A stretch of 49,373 nucleotides of DNA, taken from Alloprevotella sp. oral taxon 473 str. F0040. Its GTDB lineage: Bacteria; Bacteroidota; Bacteroidia; Bacteroidales; Bacteroidaceae. The position numbers were made by a program, and so were the translations under genes. The stretch's first letter is position 1; each line of letters starts with the position of its first letter. The notes below the pieces were generated by a model. It did not search any database, had not been told where the DNA came from, and worked only from the letters and a program-made list of their open reading frames with translations. Shown here piece after piece: positions 1 through 7,835 of the stretch. The stretch is from the NCBI RefSeq assembly GCF_000318095.2, contig NZ_KB290717.1:624048-673420 (forward strand). The letters run 5' to 3'.

Positions 1-88
1 GTTTTTTCTTTCACCACAAAAATAAGAACTTTGGGGCTTACACACAAATATGGGACACTAGCGGCAGACCCTGAGCTATGTCAGCTTA

Positions 89-523
89 TTAAGGATTTGT
101 TCTTTGCTCTTCAAATATTTTCTCCTCAATATCGTCATTAAGTTTTCTGATGTAAAAGAATACTCGTATCAGACTACTTAGGGAAATTACGATAGAGCCT
201 ATAAAAAAGTGATTTGGTTTAATCCAATATAGAGATAGATTATCTAAACAACTTAATGTGTAAAATAATACTGGTAAGAAAAAGTCTACAGTAGTAAATC
301 TTATTTTCTCTCTAATCAAGGCTTTAATCTTCTTTCTATATCGAGTTTTCTTGATATTAGTAGTAGAGAATGTAATAAGCAAACTCATAACAATAGAATA
401 TACAATTCCGAGTACAGTGAATAGTGTATCCGAAATACTCTCTCGTGGGGTATTAATAGTAAAAGCTATAAATATCCCAACAAGTAAAGACAATATTGTT
501 CTATATGCTATGGCACGTATCAT
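89..523 (-). CDS. Hypothetical four-helix membrane protein
   Basis: I do not recognise a family. The 144-aa product has four hydrophobic stretches, at about residues 5-23, 33-52, 76-94 and 106-124, with a basic loop (KKTRYRKK) between the second and third and a charged C-terminal tail, so it should sit in the inner membrane. Its ATG overlaps the stop of the upstream 304-aa gene in an ATGA arrangement, which indicates translational coupling. It is the last gene of the operon that begins with the type ISP restriction enzyme. Inference: a membrane partner of the cytosolic 304-aa protein, in the manner of defence pairs that couple a cytosolic sensor with a small multi-pass protein such as Kiwa; I see no sequence signature that proves this. 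Confidence 0.75.
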   Translation of the reverse strand: MIRAIAYRTILSLLVGIFIAFTINTPRESISDTLFTVLGIVYSIVMSLLITFSTTNIKKTRYRKKIKALIREKIRFTTVDFFLPVLFYTLSCLDNLSLYWIKPNHFFIGSIVISLSSLIRVFFYIRKLNDDIEEKIFEEQRTNP

Positions 524-1434
524 TCTCTCATTAATTCAGTGATGAAGAGTTCCATTTCTTGCATCAAGTTCTTTTCATTAACTCTACCCGTTACAGTTAT
601 GTCCACGGTTACTCTCTTTTCCCGGCGAATCATTTCGCCTGAAATCTTTTTGCCTTGTTTAGTTTCAATACAAATTCCCCTATCATCTAATAAAGGGCGC
701 GCCATCTGTCCAAGTAGTTGTTCATACTCTTCCTTGGGCATATCTGTCGGTTTCTTTCGGAACTTCAGCACTAAGTTTGCTTGTATGATGTCATTCTCAG
801 TAAGCTCGGTAATGTTAGGATTTTCACCTAATAGATGAGCAATGACCTCTTTTGACAATGTCTTTATTGAACTTCCAATGCCTTCTGTAGAGGCATGTAA
901 CGAGATGTTTTCCCCAATTACAATTTTCCTAATTTGAGACAAGGGAAGTTCTTCAGGAATTGTCATAACTGGTACAAACTTATAAATTCCTCTTCGTTGC
1001 TCGCTAACAAGGTAGTTAATAAACGTTTCCACCCTATTTATAGGCAAATTCCCAGGTAGATTTGTGACAAGAAACTTCTCATTAAGAGCTATGTAATAAA
1101 AGCTCTTACAAGTATCTACACTTTCTGCTCCATCAATATCTGAGATAGAAAAAGACTCTCTATCGTATAAGTCACTTGGAATCCCTTGTGTTATGTCATT
1201 TTTAAGAACTCTCATGATCATTCCAAATACAAAGTTTTTTTCAGAGTTCCATTTAAAGAACGGCAGAACATCTTCTTCGTCTTCAACCTCATTAAGTTGC
1301 ATTGTTCGGTCTTGGACAATAGAAGCAGGAGTGAAAACTTGTTGAAGTAGACTTATCAGTGAACGATCTTCTGTAGAGAGTTCGCTTGTCTGGTTTATTC
1401 TAAACGCTCTTAACTTGACTGGTTTTGTACTCAT
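520..1434 (-). CDS. Hypothetical 304-aa soluble protein in restriction operon
   Basis: No family recognised. The 304-aa protein has no signal peptide or membrane segment. The N-terminal 60 residues are polar with an acidic patch (NEVEDEED near 48-55); the middle is mixed alpha/beta; the C-terminal third is lysine/arginine-rich and ends in a predicted strand-helix unit (VTVDITVTGR, then an acidic helix). It lies 40 bp downstream of the type ISP enzyme and overlaps the next gene by 4 bp, so the three genes are very probably one transcript. The size and coupling to a four-helix membrane protein resemble two-gene defence modules such as Kiwa (KwaB is of similar length), but I cannot identify a DUF4868 motif. 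Coding status is well supported by length and operon spacing; function is open. Confidence 0.75.
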   Translation of the reverse strand: MSTKPVKLRAFRINQTSELSTEDRSLISLLQQVFTPASIVQDRTMQLNEVEDEEDVLPFFKWNSEKNFVFGMIMRVLKNDITQGIPSDLYDRESFSISDIDGAESVDTCKSFYYIALNEKFLVTNLPGNLPINRVETFINYLVSEQRRGIYKFVPVMTIPEELPLSQIRKIVIGENISLHASTEGIGSSIKTLSKEVIAHLLGENPNITELTENDIIQANLVLKFRKKPTDMPKEEYEQLLGQMARPLLDDRGICIETKQGKKISGEMIRREKRVTVDITVTGRVNEKNLMQEMELFITELMRE

Positions 1435-1474
1435 TTTATAGCTGTGTTAACTGATAAACGTCGTTTTACTTAAT

Positions 1475-4400
1475 TTATTGTTTCCCATTGCAGAACATCA
1501 ACTTAGGCAATGTTGCGACGATGCGGTGAGTTTCGAGACTCACGTGGATGATAGAGAGCAAGAGGTCGAGGATGTAGCGCGGTTTCCCCTGTTCGCGTGC
1601 CCAGAGGTTAGGGTCGTTTTTGATGCCACTGTCTTTGTGCGTCGTCACCGCATAGCGGTCCATCACCCATTCAATGGCACTTTTGCCATTCACCACGTAG
1701 TCATACGCCTCAGCAGGAATGTTGTGGATGGCAATGTGCGGATTGACGATGATGGTGTGTCGTTCGTCCTTTGGGGCAAATCTCATCTTCTCCACGGCAT
1801 AGAAAGCAAATTCATCGGTAGCGGAGTAGTCCGTTTCTTCCACTTCCACGCCCGCAAGGTTGGCATAGTCCTCATAGTGGAGATGGAGATGCGCCAACTC
1901 CCGTCCCGCTTTGGCAAAGGCGATGAACTCCTCGGCACGCTCCACGATGGGAATGCGTGGCAGCGCTTTTCGTAGGTCGTCGGCAAATCGTTCTCGATAG
2001 TGCGGACTGTGAAGCAATCCATAGACATAATAGAAGATGTCTTCTTTGGTGATGCTTTTCGCTCCCGCAAATCTGCTGCGCACCTCTTGTAAGCACCAGT
2101 CGGTGATGCCATCACGTTTTGTCCATCGCTCCTCGTTGGTCGTACCAAAGAGCGACACTTCCTGCTCACCCTTGTTTTCATCATACCAATACAGAGGGAA
2201 ACATTGGATGGCATCACTCATAATATGCAAGTCAGGAAGATGATTGGTTATAATCATTGAAAAATCCCCTCTACCTCCAGCTGCACTCACACAAATCACA
2301 AGATTCTTGTGCTGGGGAGTGGGAAAGAAACGCTCTTTGGTGGCTGGATATTCTACCCAAAATTTATCTGTATAGACATAGGATTTGGAAAATGGGCGAT
2401 ACAAACCTATTTGCACCGTTTCTGGGTGGTGCGATAGTACAATACCTTTCTCAAAAGTCTTTCTCAATCCTCTTGTCCAACTTATCTTGGTTTTGTCCAT
2501 AGAAGGTTCTTCCTTCCCTAATTGTTCATTATAGAAGGCTATCATCGCTTGCATATTGCTCTCGAGTGCTTTTTGAGAGTATTGATAGACCCAAGTATCT
2601 CTGTTTGTTTGAAATCCATTAGAAATCCCTATAAACACACTCTTTGCCTTTGCATCAAACTTCTTTTCGGGAGCAAGTGGCAGGAGCGTATCGAAGAGTC
2701 CATCGCGTTGGTTGATCCAGTCGTGCTTCTCGTTGGGCGTGATGAGTGTCCAGTCTAAACCGCGGTAGGATTGGGCTTGCGTGATTTTGCGGAACTTCTC
2801 TTCGCGACTGAGGTAGTCGCCAATGTCGTGATAGAAGATTTGGCAGTTGTCTGAACGCTGGGCTTCGGGATAGCGCACCAACAAGGTGATGGCAACGCCC
2901 GTCATAATGTCGAACACGTTCTGCCCTTCTCGTTTGACTGCTTCTCCCCTTCTGCCTCGGATAGAGCCACGTAAATTAAAGATATAGATTTTGTCGAATT
3001 CTTTTTCAAGAGAAGCACGGAAGCCGTCTGTTGAACTTTTGTCTATCCAACCAGCATTGGTGATGAAGGCTATCACACTACCTTCTTCGGGAGAAAGACG
3101 GTCGGTTGCCCAGCGATAGGCGCGGATGTAGCTGTCATAAAGCGCATTGTTGTTGGTGGCAGTAGAACCCGCCACATAGGTTTCGGCAATGCGTTGGTCG
3201 AGGATGGGATAACTTTGGTTTTGCGCATTGTCGTTGGCAGACTTCTGCCCCACGGAATAGGGCGGATTGCCAATGATGACACGGATGGGTGTGCGACGCT
3301 GCGCTTCCACCGCTTCGGAGTTTTGGCGGAAGAAATGTTTGAAGATGTCCTCTCCATCACTGTTTTCCCCCAGTTGGAAGGTGTCGGTCAGGCAGATGCC
3401 ATTGTAGGGCAGATATTCCGACTGCGGACACACCTCTTGAAAGACACTCTCGATGTTGACATCCGCAATGTAGTACGCCAGCAACACGAGTTCGTTGGCG
3501 TGAATCTCTTGCGTGTATTTGCGCACCATATCTTCCGGACGGATGAGTCCCGACTGCAAAAGGCGCGTGATGAATGTGCCAGTGCCGGTGAAGGGGTCTA
3601 GCACGTGAACGTTTTCTTGCGTGAGGGCTGCACCAAATTCCGATTTCAGCACCTCGTCCACCGAATGGAGAATGAAGTCCACACACTCCACGGGGGTGTA
3701 GACCATGCCGAGTTTTTCGACCGTGAGGGGGAAGGCGCGTTTGAAAAATTTCTCATAGAGATTTTTGATCACCGTCTGTTTCCCCTCGAGGTTGTCGATT
3801 TTGCCCACGTTGGTGCGCACCGATTCGTAGAAGTTGGAAAGCACCGTGAGGTCCTTGTCCACGGCTTCCGATTCGAGCAAGTCGATCATCAACTGCATAG
3901 ACGAGGAGATGGAGTTGTTGCTCACAAATTGGTAGTCGGCAAAGAGGGCTTCAAAGACAGGGCGCGTGATGAGGTGCTGCGCCAACATCTCGATGCACTG
4001 TTCGGCAGTGATGCCCGGATTGAGGTTGTGGCGGAGGGTGACGACAAATTCGTCGAACTCATAGGAGTATTTTCCCCCATTGCTGGTGACAAGGCGCGCA
4101 ATGCGGGCGATGTATTTCTTGGCAATTTCTCCCACTTCGGCAGCCCAGTTTTCCCAATAAAGGCGGTCGCCACATTTCTCCACGAGTTTGGCAAAGATGC
4201 TCTGTTGGGTGGCACCAAATTGAAGGGCGAGTTGGTGGGCAATCTCTTGGTTGGAGATTTCCTGCGCATCGTGGTCGTCGTTGGCGTCGCCACTGAGCGC
4301 ACTGCCACCGACACCGGTTTGCCCCAGTCCAGGCAGCCCGACAGTGACCTTCGCCCCTTTGTCTTTGTTGAGCGCGATGGTGTTGACGTGGGCATTGAAG

Positions 4401-6400
4401 TGGTCGTCGTGGGCACGGAGGGCATTGAGGATGGACCACACCACGGAGAACGTCTTGTTGTCGTTGAGGGCTTCTTCGGGGGTGGTGCCTTCTGGCACGA
4501 TGATAGGGATGATGATGTAGCCATATTTTTTCTCGTCGGGCTTTCCACGACGGAAGGAGCGCATCACGCGTCCCACACTTTGCACCACATCCACCTGCGA
4601 ATTGCGGGCAGAGAGGAAGAGCACAGCATCGAGGGCAGGCACGTCGACACCCTCAGAAAGGCAGCGCACATTGGTGACCACGCGACATTCTTGTGGGTCG
4701 GTGGTGTCTTCTGCCAGCCACGCCAAGGCGTCGTTGCGCTGGGCTGCCCCCATACTGCCATCCACGTGGCGCGCCTTGATGTGCACCACGCTTTCGCGCT
4801 CTTGGTCGGAGAGACTCTCGTTGTAGAGGGCGGAGATGCGGGGCAACACGTGCTCAATGTTGCGCGAGCTGCCAGGTTCGTCGGCTTTGCCAATTTTGTG
4901 GGTGAACGCCAAGGCTCTGCGCATGAGCCGTGGGTCGGCATCCCAAGTGACGCCTTTGTCGCCCATAATCTTTTTGGAGAGTCCGTTGATCACGCCAATG
5001 AGACGTCCCGTGTCGTCATAGTTGAGTTCTTTGGCTTGGAGGTCTTTAACCTGCTGCATGAGGGTGTCGGGAATCATGTCTTCCGACACGGTGAGCACCA
5101 GCACCTTGTAGTCGGTGAGGATGCCATGTCGCACGGCATAGGAGAAATTGACGCGGAAAAATTCTTGTCCATAGATTTTCTCATCGTCCATGGAACAGAG
5201 TGTCGCATCAGCCTTGTTGGCACGAAGTTTGGCATCGTCGGTGTAAAGACGCGGAGTGGCAGTCATGTAGAGTCGCTTCTTGCCACGGATGAAGTCATCG
5301 TTGTGAATCTTGATGAAGTTGCTCTCGTCTTGCTTCGCTATTTTGAGTCCTGTGGTGCGGTGGGCTTCGTCGCAGACCACAAAGTCGAAAGTGCCAAACG
5401 CGCCGTGGGTTTGCTCCAAGAGGAGGGCTTGCGCGGTGGCGATGACCTCGATGCTCTGATAGGTGGAAAAGACCACGGTGAGCCCTTGGTGGGAGCGACA
5501 GGCGTCGAGTTGTCGGACAATGGAATTGACGTTGGTGGAAGCCGGCAGCGCGAGGTCCACAGTGGAGTCGTCGAGTTCATCGCTCGCATTGCCACGTTTG
5601 ATTTTGCGTGAAGCTCTGCTGTCCGAACAGATGCAGATGGCTTTGATGGGCGTTTCGGCATCTCCCATCCAGTCGTTGAGCGATTGTCCCAAGAGGGCGA
5701 TGCTGGGCACGAGGAAGAGCACCAAACCTTTGCCTTGGAGTTCTTGTTCGATGAGTTTGAGCGAGGTGAAAGTTTTGCCGGTGCCACACGCCATGACGAG
5801 TTTACCGCGGTCGTGGTTTTGGAAGTGCAGATGTGCTGCTTCGAGGGCTTCACGCTGATGCGCTCTGAGTTGTTTTTTTCCAGCCAAAGCCGCCTTTCCT
5901 TCTAGTCCTTCAAAGAGTTTGCCCCAGTCGACAGAGGAATGGTCGAGGTCGTAGAGATTGACACGCGACACGGGTGGATTTTGGTTTTGAATGGCTTCCT
6001 CGGCATTGGGTCCCCAGTGGTTGGTGGTGGAAATCCAGAGTCGATGGGCAAAGGAAGTAGTTTGAAACGTCACCTCGTTGTTGAAGGTGCGGCTCGATGT
6101 TGCCAAGAACGAATCGACCGAAGGTTTGTCGATGACGGCATTTTCCGCATAGCATTTGCACTGAATCGCCCAGTAGTCGCCATCGTGGGTTTTCGCCACG
6201 AGGTCGATGCCAGTGTCTTTCCCTCCGAAGTCTTGTCGAGCGGGAAAATCTTCCCAGAGCCAGACGTGTTCAAATCGATCGGCATAGCGTGGGTCAGTGC
6301 GTAGCCATGCGCGCATAAGCCGTTCAAACTGCGTGCCTTTTTCTTTTTCGGTGAAAGACTTTTCTCTGAAATGCGAAAGTATGTCGTAGATATTGTTCAT
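1475..6400 (-). CDS. Type ISP single-chain restriction-modification enzyme
   Basis: A 1641-aa polypeptide that should combine DNA cleavage, ATP-driven translocation and adenine methylation, as in the LlaGI/LlaBIII class. Domains in order: an Mrr-type nuclease (GIDLVA with D66, then QCKC with Q80 and K82 forming the D-QxK site); a superfamily 2 helicase with Walker A ACGTGKT near 204-210 and DEAH at 344-347, followed by the second RecA fold (SVGRVMRSFRRGK); a gamma-type N6-adenine methyltransferase with motif I DPFTGTGTF near 935 and motif IV NPPY near 1040; and a C-terminal part that in this class recognises the target site. All key residues are present, the frame is uninterrupted, and the length is typical of the family. 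It is the first gene of an operon with two unknown genes. Base composition is richer in G+C than those two followers, which suggests the genes have different histories. Confidence 0.93.
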   Translation of the reverse strand: MNNIYDILSHFREKSFTEKEKGTQFERLMRAWLRTDPRYADRFEHVWLWEDFPARQDFGGKDTGIDLVAKTHDGDYWAIQCKCYAENAVIDKPSVDSFLATSSRTFNNEVTFQTTSFAHRLWISTTNHWGPNAEEAIQNQNPPVSRVNLYDLDHSSVDWGKLFEGLEGKAALAGKKQLRAHQREALEAAHLHFQNHDRGKLVMACGTGKTFTSLKLIEQELQGKGLVLFLVPSIALLGQSLNDWMGDAETPIKAICICSDSRASRKIKRGNASDELDDSTVDLALPASTNVNSIVRQLDACRSHQGLTVVFSTYQSIEVIATAQALLLEQTHGAFGTFDFVVCDEAHRTTGLKIAKQDESNFIKIHNDDFIRGKKRLYMTATPRLYTDDAKLRANKADATLCSMDDEKIYGQEFFRVNFSYAVRHGILTDYKVLVLTVSEDMIPDTLMQQVKDLQAKELNYDDTGRLIGVINGLSKKIMGDKGVTWDADPRLMRRALAFTHKIGKADEPGSSRNIEHVLPRISALYNESLSDQERESVVHIKARHVDGSMGAAQRNDALAWLAEDTTDPQECRVVTNVRCLSEGVDVPALDAVLFLSARNSQVDVVQSVGRVMRSFRRGKPDEKKYGYIIIPIIVPEGTTPEEALNDNKTFSVVWSILNALRAHDDHFNAHVNTIALNKDKGAKVTVGLPGLGQTGVGGSALSGDANDDHDAQEISNQEIAHQLALQFGATQQSIFAKLVEKCGDRLYWENWAAEVGEIAKKYIARIARLVTSNGGKYSYEFDEFVVTLRHNLNPGITAEQCIEMLAQHLITRPVFEALFADYQFVSNNSISSSMQLMIDLLESEAVDKDLTVLSNFYESVRTNVGKIDNLEGKQTVIKNLYEKFFKRAFPLTVEKLGMVYTPVECVDFILHSVDEVLKSEFGAALTQENVHVLDPFTGTGTFITRLLQSGLIRPEDMVRKYTQEIHANELVLLAYYIADVNIESVFQEVCPQSEYLPYNGICLTDTFQLGENSDGEDIFKHFFRQNSEAVEAQRRTPIRVIIGNPPYSVGQKSANDNAQNQSYPILDQRIAETYVAGSTATNNNALYDSYIRAYRWATDRLSPEEGSVIAFITNAGWIDKSSTDGFRASLEKEFDKIYIFNLRGSIRGRRGEAVKREGQNVFDIMTGVAITLLVRYPEAQRSDNCQIFYHDIGDYLSREEKFRKITQAQSYRGLDWTLITPNEKHDWINQRDGLFDTLLPLAPEKKFDAKAKSVFIGISNGFQTNRDTWVYQYSQKALESNMQAMIAFYNEQLGKEEPSMDKTKISWTRGLRKTFEKGIVLSHHPETVQIGLYRPFSKSYVYTDKFWVEYPATKERFFPTPQHKNLVICVSAAGGRGDFSMIITNHLPDLHIMSDAIQCFPLYWYDENKGEQEVSLFGTTNEERWTKRDGITDWCLQEVRSRFAGAKSITKEDIFYYVYGLLHSPHYRERFADDLRKALPRIPIVERAEEFIAFAKAGRELAHLHLHYEDYANLAGVEVEETDYSATDEFAFYAVEKMRFAPKDERHTIIVNPHIAIHNIPAEAYDYVVNGKSAIEWVMDRYAVTTHKDSGIKNDPNLWAREQGKPRYILDLLLSIIHVSLETHRIVATLPKLMFCNGKQ

Positions 6401-6505
6401 GTTGTAACGCTTCGAGCAAAATAATCCCTACCTCAATGTCCTATGACGAGAACATTAGCGTGGCAGAAACAATGTCCTTTTGTGTTATAAATTGGAATAT
6501 TGTGA

Positions 6506-6513
6506 CAAAGATA
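6506..6513 (-). promoter_or_regulatory. Putative -7 box for restriction operon
   Basis: On the minus strand this reads TATCTTTG, matching the Bacteroidetes -7 consensus TAnnTTTG, about 105 bases upstream of the restriction gene start. The expected TTG 20 bases further upstream is TCG here, so the match is only partial. The long leader would leave room for regulation. Confidence 0.4.
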
Positions 6514-6703
6514 AGGATAAGAAATGAGTATAACGAATAAACGGCTAAGTATTTCCGACTTCCTTCTTTATCCCTATTGTTTCCTATTATCCCCAATCGG
6601 TCATTAGCCGTTATGGTGACTCTAGTTGTTGATAAGATAACTTCCTGCGATCTTTCATTTTCGTGTTGACATCTTGTTTTCCGTTCGTTCTCGACTTAAA
6701 AAC

Positions 6704-6808
6704 GTACGAGCTATAGAAGAAAATCTCCTACGTTTTTGGAAAAATGTCGGAGATTTTCCAAAAAACGTGGGAGTTTTTTCAGCATACGTCGCACGATTTT
6801 TCCAGCCC
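6704..6808 (+). repeat. 21-bp imperfect tandem array, locus A
   Basis: Five consecutive 21-bp registers start at 6704, 6725, 6746, 6767 and 6788. The clearest units begin GTCGGAG, GTGGGAG and GTCGCAC and continue with a T-rich then A-rich stretch; the second unit (CTCCTACG) is the same motif on the opposite strand. A related array in inverted orientation lies at 46928-47007 beside repeat locus B. The 21-bp spacing is two helical turns, which would place every unit on one face of the DNA, as in arrays of protein-binding sites. Confidence 0.65.
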
Positions 6809-6997
6809 TTACTAGATGATGCAATGAGGAGTCTCACGAAATTGGTGCACTTCATTAAACCTAAATCGGTGATTTGGGTTAAACAAACAGCTTCATCACA
6901 CAACAATTCTAACGCTAAAATCACCAAAAAACGCGCTCGAAAACCAAGGAGGAAAAAAGAGGGTGTTCATCGCACATCGGACAATCTAAAAAGAGCT

Positions 6998-7061
6998 CCC
7001 TCGCGCGCGCGTACGCGCGCACCCACTGCAATTTTCAACTTTTTGCTTTCACAACCTTCAC
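6998..7061 (+). repeat. Repeat arm A-left with alternating CG tract
   Basis: An alternating purine-pyrimidine tract (CGCGCG and TACGCGCGC at 7002-7020) is followed by an arm at 7027-7061 ending in TTGCTTTCACAACCTTCAC. This core is found again inverted at 7241-7259 and at locus B (29782-29800). Just upstream, GGACAATCT at 6979-6987 plus CTCCCTCGCGCG near 6996-7007 match the outer flank of locus B (reverse strand, 46834-46851). Confidence 0.75.
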
Positions 7062-7240
7062 AAAATCCTCTGTAAAACAATCATATTCTGATGATTACAG
7101 CCTTATTAGGAACGAAGTTCATCAAACAAGCAGCAAATAGCGCTAAAAGGTGCTCCTCCAATGCTCCAAAGGTAGGAAACTCTTCCATCCATGAGCCTGA
7201 TAGGGAACATGGTATTATGACGGTAAAAGCCGCCCTCTCC

Positions 7241-7304
7241 GTGAAGGTTGTGAAAGCAAAAAATCAAAATTCCCAGGGAATGCGCGCGCGTCACACGCAC
7301 GCAT
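7241..7304 (-). repeat. Repeat arm A-right with alternating CG tract
   Basis: Inverted partner of the arm at 7027-7061: it opens with GTGAAGGTTGTGAAAGC and ends in an alternating tract (GCGCGCGCGTCACACGCACGC, 7282-7302). The two arms enclose 179 bp. The inner part of the arm is perfect and the outer part imperfect. Confidence 0.7.
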
Positions 7305-7377
7305 GAGAAAAAGACAACATCGCTCAACCTTTGTCACCCCTTTTCCGCACCGCCTAGTCTCAACTTTTGGATTGGCT

Positions 7378-7398
7378 GGCGTTTTCTTAAAAAACGCC
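7378..7398. other. Small hairpin upstream of EF-G-like gene
   Basis: GGCGTTTT and AAAACGCC form a perfect 8-bp stem around CTTAA. There is no T run on the + side, so it is at best a weak terminator or a structured leader element. Confidence 0.4.
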
Positions 7399-7835
7399 TT
7401 CTACGGGGGCGAGATTTGAGGCAAAAGCTAAAAGTCGTTATAGAGCAGCAAATATAAACATCATTTATATTTTCTGGATCCTAGTTTTTAGTTTCATTCA
7501 CCCATATATAAATGAAGATGATACGCTAGAGCGACATCTTTCTTCCACTCCAATCTCTTTTCATTCTACCTCAACATATACCCAATTCTTTCGATGAAAT
7601 CACCTCAAACCAACAAAATGCTATCTAGAGTTTGAAATTTTCATGGAAAATATTGGTCAATTCGGATGTTCTTCGTAATTTTCGGTCGAAAACGGAGCTA
7701 TCCCATCGCAACCACCATGAAACAGGGCTTAGCTCTTCCCTATTTTGACCTCCGATTTTCTCAATCGGGCAATCTTTACCCACCACGATGTGCCTTTCCT
7801 CAAGTCTGTGCACACCGCCTAAATCTTTACCTCGC

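Larger units (their letters stand above)
6401..7835. other. Gene-free 1.4-kb region (repeat locus A)
   Basis: No convincing gene. The open frames here are short, conflict on the two strands and owe their openness to a 21-bp periodic array. Contents in order: the promoter region of the restriction operon, a five-unit 21-bp array, an inverted pair of about 35-bp arms bordered by alternating CG tracts, a small hairpin, and about 430 bp of leader before the EF-G-like gene in which I see no clear promoter. Confidence 0.7.

Noticed and set aside
3605-5611. A 668-codon open frame on the plus strand opposite the restriction gene
   Set aside because: It is the antisense of a well-supported helicase/methyltransferase gene, has a composition skewed to His, Val, Gly and Glu, and has no recognisable motif; high G+C in the sense gene keeps the complement open.
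6655-7075. Overlapping open frames on both strands (90 and 133 codons) with repeated NVGDF/SPTFF-like segments
   Set aside because: The 21-bp repeat period is divisible by three, so any frame through it repeats and stays open. Neither has a promoter or homology, and the plus frame crosses the CG tract and repeat arm.
7027-7275. Locus A as a simple MITE with terminal inverted repeats
   Set aside because: No target-site duplication is evident, the outer arm parts diverge, and the centre is unrelated to that of locus B; kept as an unexplained repeat instead.
6704-7304. Possibility of a CRISPR array in the repeats near 7 kb
   Set aside because: Units are imperfect and directly abutting with no spacers, and there are no cas genes in the window.
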